Origin: Bacillota bacterium
GTDB lineage: Bacteria; Bacillota; Clostridia; Oscillospirales; Ruminococcaceae
Length of the DNA stretch: 32,899 nt
Reading direction: 5' to 3'
NCBI GenBank assembly: GCA_023457355.1
Contig: JAEWLW010000083.1
Location: 1-32,899, forward strand
In this document: positions 23,009 to 30,718 of the stretch, one piece after another
Layout of the letters: every line of letters begins with the position of its first letter
Numbering within the stretch: the stretch's first letter is position 1
The notes under the pieces: generated by a model
The model's input: only the letters and a program-made list of their open reading frames with translations
Database searches by the model: none
What the model was told of the DNA's origin: nothing
Position numbers and translations under genes: made by a program

Positions 23009-24082
23009 ATGGGATTACCGAATGTAACCATTGAATTTAAGACCACGGCCGCCGCGAGTATTGCGCGGTCTGAAAAGGGCGTGATCGGCCTGATTCTGCG
23101 GGACGCCAACGCGGCAGCGCAGGGCAAGGCGTACATCATCCGCTCGACCGGGGATATCCCCGCTGCGCTGGATGCGGCCAACGCTCTCTATATCACGCGG
23201 GCGCTGATTGGCTATGTCAACCCGCCCAAGTCGGTGCGGGCGTTTGTGCTGCCGGGTGACGCGACCGACTTAACCGACGGTTTTGCACATTTTGCCACGG
23301 TGGAGGTGGATTACCTCTGCGGGCCGCACGACTGCACCAGCACGGAGGCTTCTGCTATTGCAGCATGGGTTAAGAGCCGCCGCGCGGAGCATTACATCGT
23401 CAAGGCGGTGCTGCCCGACACGGCCGCGGACAGTGAGGGCATCATTAATGTGACTGCCGGGGGCGTTGTGGTCGGCAGCGACACATTGGCCGCCGCTGCG
23501 CTGTGCAGCCGCATCGCCGGACTGATTGCGGGCACGCCGATGACCATTTCTTGCACCTATGCGCCGCTGTATGAGGTAACCGACATCGCCCGACTGAGCC
23601 GCGAGGACATGGACGCCGCGATTGACGCGGGGAAATTCATTTTGTACCACGACGGCGAGAAGGTGAAAGTGGCGCGTGGCATCAACAGCCTTGTGACGAC
23701 CACGGCAGACAAGGGCGCTGCGTTCAAAAAGATTAAGATCGTTGAAGCGGTGGACATGATTCAGCACGATATTCGGCGTGTCTGCGAGGACAGTTATATC
23801 GGAAAGTATGCCAATAGCTACGACAACAAATGCCTGTTGATTACCGCCATTCAGGGGTATTTCAGCGGGCTGGAGACGGCCGGCATTCTCGACCCGGGCA
23901 AGTCTTCTGTCGCCATTGATCTGACGGCACAGGCCAATTATCTGGAGGCGCAGGGCACGGACACGACGACCATGAGCGCGCAGGAGATCAAGGAGGCCAA
24001 CACCGGCGACAAGGTGTTTATCACCTGTTCGGTCAAGATTCTGGACGCCATCGAGGATATTGCGATTGGCGTCACGCTGTAA
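23009..24082 (+). CDS. Contractile tail sheath protein (XkdK-like)
   Basis: This 357-residue sheath subunit begins MGLPNVTIEFKTTAAASI, the typical opening of XkdK-type sheaths. It contains 'SKRGVIGLI'-like and 'KFILYHDGEKVKVARGINS' sheath motifs and ends with 'SVKILDAIEDIAIGVTL'. Its presence shows the virion has a contractile tail. AAGGAGG precedes the ATG. Confidence 0.95.
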   Translation: MGLPNVTIEFKTTAAASIARSEKGVIGLILRDANAAAQGKAYIIRSTGDIPAALDAANALYITRALIGYVNPPKSVRAFVLPGDATDLTDGFAHFATVEVDYLCGPHDCTSTEASAIAAWVKSRRAEHYIVKAVLPDTAADSEGIINVTAGGVVVGSDTLAAAALCSRIAGLIAGTPMTISCTYAPLYEVTDIARLSREDMDAAIDAGKFILYHDGEKVKVARGINSLVTTTADKGAAFKKIKIVEAVDMIQHDIRRVCEDSYIGKYANSYDNKCLLITAIQGYFSGLETAGILDPGKSSVAIDLTAQANYLEAQGTDTTTMSAQEIKEANTGDKVFITCSVKILDAIEDIAIGVTL

Positions 24083-24094
24083 GGAGGAATTGCT

Positions 24095-24526
24095 TTGGAT
24101 AGCGCAAAAAGAGTGATGTCGGGTACCTGGGGCGAAACGTGGCTGGAGGGCGAAAAGATTTCAGAATGCTACGGCTTGCAGGCCAAGGTATCTTATAACA
24201 AGGAAGACGTGGCACTTTGCGGTCAGATGTTTGTTGACAGCAAAGTGAAGTCGGCAAAGGGAACCGGTTCTATACGAATGCACAAGGTCAGTTCCCGTAT
24301 GGCAAAGCTGGTTGCCGACAAGATCAAGGCCGGGCAGGATGTCCGTTTCACGGTCATTTCCAAACTGGCAGATCCCGATGCCTACGGGGCCGAGCGCGTG
24401 GCGCTCAAAAATGTCAGTTTCGATGACCTGACGCTGGCCGACTGGGAGGCAGATAATTTCGGCAAAGTGGAATGCCCGTTTACCTTCACGGATTATGAAT
24501 ATCTTGACATGGTAGACCCGCAATAA
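24095..24526 (+). CDS. Tail tube protein (XkdM-like)
   Basis: This 143-residue beta-rich protein, 'VMSGTWGETWLEGEKISECY' through 'FTDYEYLDMVDPQ', is the XkdM-type tail tube subunit that follows the sheath gene. The start is TTG 24095, 7 bases after TAAGGAGG; no better start exists. Confidence 0.92.
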   Translation: MDSAKRVMSGTWGETWLEGEKISECYGLQAKVSYNKEDVALCGQMFVDSKVKSAKGTGSIRMHKVSSRMAKLVADKIKAGQDVRFTVISKLADPDAYGAERVALKNVSFDDLTLADWEADNFGKVECPFTFTDYEYLDMVDPQ

Positions 24527-24537
24527 GGAGAAAAGCG

Positions 24538-24918
24538 ATGGAAAGAGAACAGAATGTCATTGACCTGCTTTTAAACCTCGACCCGCCCAGGCTGCCGGAT
24601 AAGGAGATCAAGATAAAGCGCCTCACCAAGCTGTGCGGCGCTGATGTGGTGTTTAAAATCCGCGCGCTGCCCTATACCCGGGTGGCGGAAATAAAGAAAA
24701 TGAGCGGTGAGGAGGACATGAGCGTAGATATCGTGCTGGCTGGCGTGGTGCTCCCCGACCTGCGCGACAAACGCCTGTGCGAGAAATACAACGCCGTCAC
24801 GCCTGCGGAGCTGCTTAAAAAGCTGCTGCTGCCGGGAGAAATTGAGGACATTTCCCGTGAGGTGGAGAAACTGTCCGGGTACCGCGCTTTGACTATCGAG
24901 GATATCAAAAAAAAATAG
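24538..24918 (+). CDS. Tail assembly chaperone, short form (XkdN-like)
   Basis: This 126-residue helical protein, 'NVIDLLLNLDPPRLPDKEIKI' to 'LTIEDIKKK', sits between tube and tape measure where the tail chaperone is expected. It ends in nine A residues directly before the stop TAG, a slippery run that also leads into a longer product. Confidence 0.85.
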   Translation: MEREQNVIDLLLNLDPPRLPDKEIKIKRLTKLCGADVVFKIRALPYTRVAEIKKMSGEEDMSVDIVLAGVVLPDLRDKRLCEKYNAVTPAELLKKLLLPGEIEDISREVEKLSGYRALTIEDIKKK

Positions 24919-25058
24919 ACACCGACCCCGAATTGAATCTGATGTATTACCTGTTCCGGCATAAAAACCTTATGCCGGGGCAGTTTTACCAGATGCCCGA
25001 GGGGGAGCGCCTAATAGCGGCGGCGTTCGCCGGAAAAGAGCGCGAAGAGAGACTTTAA
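24538..25058 (+). CDS. Tail assembly chaperone, -1 frameshift product
   Basis: A -1 slip on the nine A at 24907-24915 (heptamer A AAA AAA in the correct phase at 24909-24915) bypasses TAG and adds 47 residues up to TAA at 25056. The extension 'TDPELNLMYYLFRHKNLMP' then 'FYQMPEGERLIAAAFAGKE' resembles the second part of long-tailed phage chaperones. A perfect 9-bp stem (24956-24964 with 24970-24978) lies 40 bases downstream, further than usual for a stimulator. Programmed frameshifting at this gene is well known in long-tailed phages. The extension has no ribosome site of its own. Confidence 0.75.
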
Positions 25059-25066
25059 ACTATTGT

Positions 25067-25095
25067 CCGCTCCTCAAAATAAATTTGGGGAGCGG
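25067..25095. other. Stem-loop after the chaperone gene
   Basis: A 9-bp stem (25067-25075 with 25087-25095, one G-U) has an 11-nt loop and no T-run. It marks the left edge of the inserted RHH/membrane unit and may attenuate or protect the tail mRNA. Confidence 0.4.
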
Positions 25096-25118
25096 TAACC
25101 CCGGAAAATACAATTGTG

Positions 25119-25147
25119 TTGACAATCGCGATTGATTTAAATATAAT
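25119..25147 (+). promoter_or_regulatory. Perfect consensus sigma-70 promoter
   Basis: TTGACA (25119-25124), a 17-bp spacer and TATAAT (25142-25147) match the housekeeping consensus at all twelve positions. It is placed 31 bases before the 58-residue gene, in the middle of the tail operon, so these genes can be transcribed without late activation. Confidence 0.85.
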
Positions 25148-25178
25148 GTAGCTAGATACAAAAAAGCGAGGGAGCGCC

Positions 25179-25355
25179 ATGCCAGACAAAAGCCGCGCGG
25201 AATACTTTAGAAAGCGCCGGGAAACGAGAGGCCAGTTCATGGCGATGATCGACAAAGAGACGCTTGAAAGATTCAATAACTGGCTGCGCGAAAGCGGAAA
25301 AACAAAAACAGCGTGGCTCACCGAAAAAATCAGGGAGGATCTGGGCGATGAATAG
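25179..25355 (+). CDS. Small ribbon-helix-helix-like protein
   Basis: This 58-residue basic protein has the pattern of a small RHH (Arc/MetJ-type) DNA-binder: a basic arm (1-24), then 'DKETLERFNNWLRESGKTKT' and 'AWLTEKIREDL'. GGGAGCGCC precedes ATG 25179. It is the first gene behind a consensus promoter and overlaps the next gene by 8 bases, so the two form a pair. It could repress its own promoter. The fold is a pattern guess. Confidence 0.65.
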   Translation: MPDKSRAEYFRKRRETRGQFMAMIDKETLERFNNWLRESGKTKTAWLTEKIREDLGDE

Positions 25356-25614
25356 AATCAAAAGCAGCATTTTGTTTAGATTTGTTATCGGAATACTGGC
25401 GTCGCTTCTGATATCGGCCTTTATTGTGTTCATAGACGGCGCGCGGGCATACCCGCCCGGTTATTTTCTCTCGATGGCAGTTGACGCTTATTTCTTTGTA
25501 CAGCCCGCCGTTTTTCTCATCTTCTGGTTTGGGCAGAAACGGTTAAACCTCAGAAGCTTAGATTTTGGGCTTTTCATACTGTTTGCAGCTGCCATGCTGC
25601 TGAGAATGAAGTAA
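25348..25614 (+). CDS. Small integral membrane protein
   Basis: The product has 88 residues with three likely membrane helices at about 9-30 ('SILFRFVIGILASLLISAFI'), 43-61 and 70-85. A short basic N-terminus (MNRIKSS) suggests N-in orientation. ATG 25348 has GGGAGG upstream and overlaps the RHH-like gene. No family is recognised. A membrane protein expressed from a moron promoter in a prophage may alter superinfection or the host envelope; that is inference. Confidence 0.7.
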   Translation: MNRIKSSILFRFVIGILASLLISAFIVFIDGARAYPPGYFLSMAVDAYFFVQPAVFLIFWFGQKRLNLRSLDFGLFILFAAAMLLRMK

Positions 25615-25638
25615 TAATATTTTTGTACTGTGCTAAAC

Positions 25639-25663
25639 AGCCTCGCTTTTGCGGGGCTTTTTT
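25639..25663 (+). terminator. Intrinsic terminator ending the RHH/membrane unit
   Basis: An 8-bp stem (25639-25646 with 25651-25658, one G-U) and TTTT loop are followed by six T. It closes the promoter-gene-gene unit 21 bases before the tape measure gene, so tape measure transcription must read through it. Confidence 0.8.
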
Positions 25664-25683
25664 ATTGCAAAGGAGATGGACAG

Positions 25684-27696
25684 ATGCCGAAAAGTCCAAG
25701 CATAGCCGCAACGCTGGCAGATAAAATATCGCCAGGCGTAAACAGTATTCGCAGTGCTTTTAAGTCGCTGAGTAAAGACTCCGACGAGGTGAGAAATAAA
25801 ATAAGCGCGTTGCAGACCAAGCAGGGGGAGCTTATAAAAGTCCAGGCGCAGTTGAAAACCAACCTTGTAGAGGCTAACAAGGCTGTAAAAGAAGCCACAA
25901 AGGCTTTTACAGACAGTGGCGATGCGATAAGTAAAGTCAATCTTGACAAGGCGCATGAAAAGTATCTGTCTCTTACAGAACAGCTGAAAGGCTTTAGAGA
26001 AGAGGCGAAACGAACCAACTCTGAAATAAGAGGCCTGCAAACGGAGCAAAGCAAACTATCCAACACCGCAGACGGCGGCATAGGTGGGGCGCTGATGAAA
26101 GCCGGATTTGGACGCATGTTTGGGGAATCGCTCGGGCAGGCCAGCATGGCGTATTTTACGTCAGCTTACGGGACGCCCGCCGGCGATGCGCTGTCCTCTA
26201 TTGTATCGGGCGCAATTACGGGCGCGGCGATGGGGTCTATAATCCCCGGTATCGGCACTGTTGGCGGCGCGGCTTTGGGCACCGTATCAGGGGCAATAAA
26301 CGCCAGCACGCAGGTTTATTCTGCAGAAAATGACGCGTTTAAGGCTTATCGCGACCAGCAGCTCGACGAACAGACCGGACGCATACAGTCGGATATTTCC
26401 TCCGGTTCAGGCATAGCGGCGCAGCGCGAACTTGATCAGATTGCCTTTTCAAAGCTGATGGGCGGAGAGGGCATCGCGAGTAACTATCTCTCATGGGTGA
26501 AAGATACCGCGAACAGCACCCCGCTGCTGTATGACGATCTCAAAGCCATGTCGAAGACGCTGGCAACCTACGGATACAGCCCCGAAGAAATGCAAAAACG
26601 GCTCATTCAGATTGGCGACACCGGTTCAGCACTGGGCATGAACACATCAGATATGAGCATGGTGGCCACGGGGTTGGGTCGCATGAAGTCATCCGGCAAA
26701 ACGAGTTTGGAATACCTCAATATTTTGACTGAGCGTGGCATTCCGGCGATTGACTATCTGGCCAAGGCGATGGGCGCCACAAATGCAGAAGTTTATGACA
26801 TGGTGTCAAAGGGGCTGATACCAGGCGCAAAGGCCGCCGAGATTATTGCTGACAAGATGGGTGAGGCGAACAGCGGGGCAATGACCGAAATGGCAGAAAC
26901 CTATTCCGGGTTGACCTCCACCGTCGCGGGGCTGAATCAGGAAATGCAAAATGCCTACGGTGAGGGGTACAATGCCGAGCGCAGCAAAGGTCTGGGCAAT
27001 CAGATAGATTATCTGAGCAGCGTGCAAGCTTCAGACACCAACAAGAAAATTGGCGCGTATTATGCAAGCCTCGAAAATGAAAAAGAGCGGATTATCCGGG
27101 AGCATGAAAAAGCGGCCTATGCGCGCATAGAAGCTGAAAACATCACGGATGAGGCCGAAATGGGAAGGTTGCTTGCAGAGGCGCGCGTCGCCGGAATTGC
27201 AGAGTACAACAAAAGCGACGGCGCTCAGCTTGAAGCCGAATCGCAGCGTTCGCTCATCAACAGCGTTGGAGCGATACTGGCGGGCGATAAGACCTATTGG
27301 AATTCGGGGTATCTCGAAGGGCAGGAACGCTCTAAAGGGATGGCGGCGGCAATTAACGCTTATATCGACAGTGAGCGAAAACGTATCGGGTATGCGCCCG
27401 CCGCCAGCACTGTTTATGCACCAAACTACGAATACGGCGGCAGCGAGGGCGTTTCTGATAGCGGCACCTTCTCTGATGCCTTCGGCCTGTCTTATGTGCC
27501 CTATGATAATTTCCCGGCGCGGCTGCATGAGGGGGAACAGGTGCTGACGGCGAGTGAGGCACGCAAGAGAAATAGCGCGGCCGGTATCACGATACCGAAA
27601 CTGGCGGATACGTTGGTCGTGCGAGAAGAAGCGGATATTTACAGAATAGCACAAGAAATTGCACGGGAGATTATAAACGCACAGATGCTTAGTTAA
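25684..27696 (+). CDS. Tape measure protein
   Basis: The product has 670 residues. An N-terminal coiled-coil region (about 15-115) is followed by a Gly/Ala-rich hydrophobic segment (about 155-210). A tape-measure domain follows ('YGYSPEEMQKRLIQIGDTGS', 'LGRMKSSGKTSLEYLNIL', 'ERGIPAIDYLAKAMG'). The C-terminal 'FPARLHEGEQVLTASEA' is the typical tape-measure ending. ATG 25684 follows AAAGGAG; a longer frame from 25630 crosses the terminator. Its length sets the tail length, and it is short, which suggests a short contractile tail. Confidence 0.93.
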   Translation: MPKSPSIAATLADKISPGVNSIRSAFKSLSKDSDEVRNKISALQTKQGELIKVQAQLKTNLVEANKAVKEATKAFTDSGDAISKVNLDKAHEKYLSLTEQLKGFREEAKRTNSEIRGLQTEQSKLSNTADGGIGGALMKAGFGRMFGESLGQASMAYFTSAYGTPAGDALSSIVSGAITGAAMGSIIPGIGTVGGAALGTVSGAINASTQVYSAENDAFKAYRDQQLDEQTGRIQSDISSGSGIAAQRELDQIAFSKLMGGEGIASNYLSWVKDTANSTPLLYDDLKAMSKTLATYGYSPEEMQKRLIQIGDTGSALGMNTSDMSMVATGLGRMKSSGKTSLEYLNILTERGIPAIDYLAKAMGATNAEVYDMVSKGLIPGAKAAEIIADKMGEANSGAMTEMAETYSGLTSTVAGLNQEMQNAYGEGYNAERSKGLGNQIDYLSSVQASDTNKKIGAYYASLENEKERIIREHEKAAYARIEAENITDEAEMGRLLAEARVAGIAEYNKSDGAQLEAESQRSLINSVGAILAGDKTYWNSGYLEGQERSKGMAAAINAYIDSERKRIGYAPAASTVYAPNYEYGGSEGVSDSGTFSDAFGLSYVPYDNFPARLHEGEQVLTASEARKRNSAAGITIPKLADTLVVREEADIYRIAQEIAREIINAQMLS

Positions 27697-27698
27697 AT

Positions 27699-27726
27699 AA
27701 AAAGGAGCGGATTTCCGCTCCTTTTT
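27699..27726. terminator. Bidirectional intrinsic terminator
   Basis: A perfect 13-bp stem (27699-27711 with 27714-27726) with a 2-nt loop and A/T-rich outer ends lies between the tape measure gene and the convergent zinc-ribbon gene. It can end transcripts from both sides. Confidence 0.85.
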
Positions 27727-27728
27727 TG

Positions 27729-28073
27729 CTAGTTAACTCTAATGCTGCCGGTCATCCGATCCCATTTTATGGTGTAGCATGTTTCTTCTGTGGCCGTAAA
27801 ATCGAGAGTCTTTTTGCGAAAGCCCTGGGAAAAAACAACGCTGTGCGGGCCTTTGTCCATATCTAATTCTAGTGTTTCGCCGTTAGCGATAGATAGCATT
27901 TTTTTACCGTCAATATTTATATTTATCGGCGGGTTGATAAGATACAATTGGCTTTCGCGGAAAAAGGTAATTTTTACGGTATCGCTTTTAGGGGCGTCGG
28001 TAAGGCTTTTGCCACATGCGGAACAAAAAGCGCTGTCGTCGCTTAACTCATGGCCGCAGTATTTGCAAAACAT
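27729..28073 (-). CDS. Zinc-ribbon protein, leftward moron
   Basis: This 114-residue protein begins with a zinc ribbon, CKYC (3-6) and CSAC (17-20). A short linker and a beta-rich domain (about 33-112, 'PPININIDGKKMLSIANGE', 'KGPHSVVFSQG') of a PEGA-like or beta-sandwich appearance follow. ATG 28073 has AAAGGAG nine bases before it and a good promoter upstream. It runs against the tail genes and is A/T-richer than they are. Similar zinc-ribbon proteins are scattered in Gram-positive genomes with unknown roles. No transmembrane segment is seen. Confidence 0.8.
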   Translation of the reverse strand: MFCKYCGHELSDDSAFCSACGKSLTDAPKSDTVKITFFRESQLYLINPPININIDGKKMLSIANGETLELDMDKGPHSVVFSQGFRKKTLDFTATEETCYTIKWDRMTGSIRVN

Positions 28074-28096
28074 AGCTGTCAACTCCTTTGTATCTC

Positions 28097-28125
28097 ATTA
28101 TAAGCATAAATTTTCCATATTACAA
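28097..28125 (-). promoter_or_regulatory. Leftward promoter of the zinc-ribbon gene
   Basis: On the minus strand TTGTAA (28120-28125), a 17-bp spacer and TATAAT (28097-28102) stand just upstream of the gene. It would be active without phage factors. Confidence 0.7.
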
Positions 28126-28138
28126 CAGGAGGTGAAAA

Positions 28139-28855
28139 ATGAGAAAATTCATCATTAAAGCCAGCAAGCAGATCACGCTACCGGTTACGCCTGAAAGCTT
28201 TGAAGTTAGCTACGGCCGACGCATTGAGACGGTCAACATCCACGAGGTGGGCGACGTCAATCTGCCGGGCGGGCTGGCGCTGGGGACTATCAAAATAAGC
28301 TGCATGTTCCCGGAACAGGACTACCCCTTTGCGCTGGACGCTGGCGATCCGTACAGCTATGTGGACAGCATCAAAAAGATTATCAAAAAGAAAAAGCCGG
28401 TGCGGTTTATTGTCTCGGGCACCGGCGTCAACGAGCGGGTGCTGATTGAGGATATCGCCTACGGCGAGCGGGACGGCACGGGGGATGTGTACGCCACGAT
28501 CACAATGCGGGGGTATCGGGAAGTGAGTGCTGCGCAGACGGTGGCGGTGCTGGGCGTGGTAACGACGCCGCAGCCGACCGTGCCGAAAACAGGCGCCAAC
28601 CGCCCGAGAGATCAGGAAAAGAACGATTTCGAAGAACGGATTTACCACGCGAAAAAAGGCCAGACTTTCTACGAAATATGCCGTGCCGTTTATGGGAGCG
28701 GCTCCGCTTCGGGCGCGAACGCGATTAGGTTGGCGAACTATAACGGCTACAGCAGTTTGAGAATGACGCTGGAAAAGGATATGGCGATTAAATACCCGCC
28801 AATATCATCACTGATGAAAAATGCGTACCGCGACTTGACGGGAGTGGTTGAATGA
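28139..28855 (+). CDS. LysM tail protein (XkdP-like)
   Basis: This 238-residue protein opens with 'MRKFIIKASKQITLPVTPES', followed by a beta-rich domain and a C-terminal LysM-type region (about 174-225, 'YHAKKGQTFYEICRAVYGSG', 'AIRLANYNGYSS'). In PBSX-type tails this protein binds the tape measure and baseplate hub. AGGAGGTG precedes the ATG, and its end overlaps the next gene (ATGA). Confidence 0.93.
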   Translation: MRKFIIKASKQITLPVTPESFEVSYGRRIETVNIHEVGDVNLPGGLALGTIKISCMFPEQDYPFALDAGDPYSYVDSIKKIIKKKKPVRFIVSGTGVNERVLIEDIAYGERDGTGDVYATITMRGYREVSAAQTVAVLGVVTTPQPTVPKTGANRPRDQEKNDFEERIYHAKKGQTFYEICRAVYGSGSASGANAIRLANYNGYSSLRMTLEKDMAIKYPPISSLMKNAYRDLTGVVE

Positions 28856-29916
28856 AGGTGTTTATCACAAACAGCAGCGGCACACACGACGTCACCGAGC
28901 TGATCACAACGGTGCAATGGTCGGGGGATTACCGGCAATGCGCCCGAACGCTGTCGCTGGGGCTGCTTTCGTCCGAACTGTTCGGCGTGGTGGATTGCGC
29001 CCTGGGCGCAGGGGTGACCATGCAGGAGGGCGGCAAAACCATTTTCACCGGCTTTGTGTTCGACCGCACCAAGTCCACCGCCTCGCAGGTGATTGACCTA
29101 ACAGGTTTTGACCACGGGTTTTACCTCAACCGCAACCAGACCGCAAAAAAGTATGTCGGAATGACGCCGGAGGCGGCAGTGGCCGCACTGGCTGCGGAAT
29201 TCGGGCTGTCGGTTGGAACGCTGGCGCAGACGGGCGTTGCAGTGAGCCGCAATTTCCCCGCGAGCGCGCGCGGTGCGCCCACGCTGTATGAGATCATCAT
29301 GACGCTGTACACCGAGGCAGCCAAGACCACCGGCAAAGCCTATTTTGTTTCCTTTTCCGGTGGGGCGCTCAGTGTGCTGGAGAAGGGTGGCACGGGGAAC
29401 ATCCTTGTGATACAGGGCGGAAGCAATCTCATTGACGCGACCGTCACCGAGAGTGCCCAGGGCGTTGTCAACCGGGTGGCGGTCTACGACAAAAACGACA
29501 ACCCGCTCTACACAAAGTCGGACGACGCGAGCGCGGCGCTGTATGGCGCGCTGCAAACGGCGATTAAACAGGCGGAGGGGCAGGACGCGGCCGCCACCGT
29601 GACGGAACTGCTGAAAAAGGCCGCACCGGAGCAGAAAATCACAGTGAACAACCTCGGGGATATATCGTGTGTGACCGGCGGCGCGGTGATGCTGCATGAG
29701 CCGTATACGAATCTGTACGGAAAGTTTTATATTGACAGCGACCTGCACCAGTGGAAAAACGGCGTCTACACCAACAAGCTGACGCTGAATCTGGTGGCTG
29801 TCATGGACGAAAAGAGCGCCGGACAGGAAATTGAGGCGGCGGGCGCTTCTGGCAGTACCGCGGGCTATCAGACCTATATCGACAATATACAAAACTACAC
29901 GGGGGAGGAAAGTTAA
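28852..29916 (+). CDS. Baseplate hub protein (XkdQ/gpD-like)
   Basis: The 354-residue protein follows the XkdQ family: 'VFITNSSGTHDVTELITTVQ', 'GMTPEAAVAALAAEFGLSVG', then 'LGDISCVTGGAVMLHEP' and a C-terminal 'YIDSDLHQWKNGVYTNKLTL'. It forms the central ring of the baseplate around the spike. Confidence 0.93.
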   Translation: MKVFITNSSGTHDVTELITTVQWSGDYRQCARTLSLGLLSSELFGVVDCALGAGVTMQEGGKTIFTGFVFDRTKSTASQVIDLTGFDHGFYLNRNQTAKKYVGMTPEAAVAALAAEFGLSVGTLAQTGVAVSRNFPASARGAPTLYEIIMTLYTEAAKTTGKAYFVSFSGGALSVLEKGGTGNILVIQGGSNLIDATVTESAQGVVNRVAVYDKNDNPLYTKSDDASAALYGALQTAIKQAEGQDAAATVTELLKKAAPEQKITVNNLGDISCVTGGAVMLHEPYTNLYGKFYIDSDLHQWKNGVYTNKLTLNLVAVMDEKSAGQEIEAAGASGSTAGYQTYIDNIQNYTGEES

Positions 29917-30305
29917 TGCAGGATAATCCATATATGGCCATGCTGGGCAGCATCAAAAAACAGGCGCAGGCTGGATCATTTCCACCGGTGCGTACCGGTG
30001 TGGTGGTGGGGGTTGCGCCGCTGGCGGTCAACACGGGCGGCATCACACTTTCCGGCGCCGATCTGTTGGTCAACGCCGATCTGCTGCCACGCACCCGGCA
30101 GGTGCAGCTCACCGAGCCGGAAGGGACAATAGAGGCAACGGCGACCGGCGCGGCAAGCGGCACGGTGATCCTTGATCTGGAGGAGGCGGATGCGCTCTTC
30201 ACCGAAACCGAACAAGGCGGCACGCTGGCCGTCGGCGACCGGGTGGCGCTGCTTTCGGAGGATAACAACGTGTTTGTGGTCGTGTGCAAGGTGGTGAGCG
30301 CATGA
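29916..30305 (+). CDS. XkdR-like protein (DUF2577)
   Basis: This 129-residue protein, 'YMAMLGSIKKQAQAGSFPP' and 'GDRVALLSEDNNVFVVVCKV', belongs to the DUF2577 type that always lies between hub and DUF2634 genes in PBSX-like tails. It has a beta-rich, probably OB-like fold as expected for a spike-adjacent protein. ATG 29916 overlaps the previous stop by one base. Confidence 0.88.
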   Translation: MQDNPYMAMLGSIKKQAQAGSFPPVRTGVVVGVAPLAVNTGGITLSGADLLVNADLLPRTRQVQLTEPEGTIEATATGAASGTVILDLEEADALFTETEQGGTLAVGDRVALLSEDNNVFVVVCKVVSA

Positions 30306-30718
30306 GTCTGTTCCCGATCATCCAGCCGCAGGCCGAGACACAGGCCGACGCGCTGCCGCTCTACCGCGAAGTGGCGTGGGACTACGAAACCAATACACCG
30401 GTTTGGCGCGGGGGCAGTCCTTACGTTGTTACCGGCGCGGATGCGGTGCTGTCGTGGATCTACCGTGCGTTGCAGGTGGTGCGGTACCGGCATGAAATCT
30501 ACACCTGGAATTATGGCAACGAGTGCGAGACGCTCATCGGCACCGCCTACACCGACGAACTGAAACAGGCCGAGGCTGCGCGGTATGTCCGCGAATGTCT
30601 GCTGGTGAATCCATATATTGAGGAGGTCAACGACGTGGCGGTGTCCTTCGACGGCGAGACGCTGGGCATATCCTGCACCGTTATGACCATCTATGGGGAG
30701 GTATCCGTCAATGTTTGA
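30302..30718 (+). CDS. XkdS-like baseplate wedge protein (DUF2634)
   Basis: This 138-residue protein, 'YREVAWDYETNTPVWRGGSP', 'YRHEIYTWNYGNECETLIG' and 'VNPYIEEVNDVAVSF', is the DUF2634/gp25-like wedge component. ATG 30302 overlaps the DUF2577 stop (ATGA); the longer frame is not used. Confidence 0.92.
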   Translation: MSLFPIIQPQAETQADALPLYREVAWDYETNTPVWRGGSPYVVTGADAVLSWIYRALQVVRYRHEIYTWNYGNECETLIGTAYTDELKQAEAARYVRECLLVNPYIEEVNDVAVSFDGETLGISCTVMTIYGEVSVNV

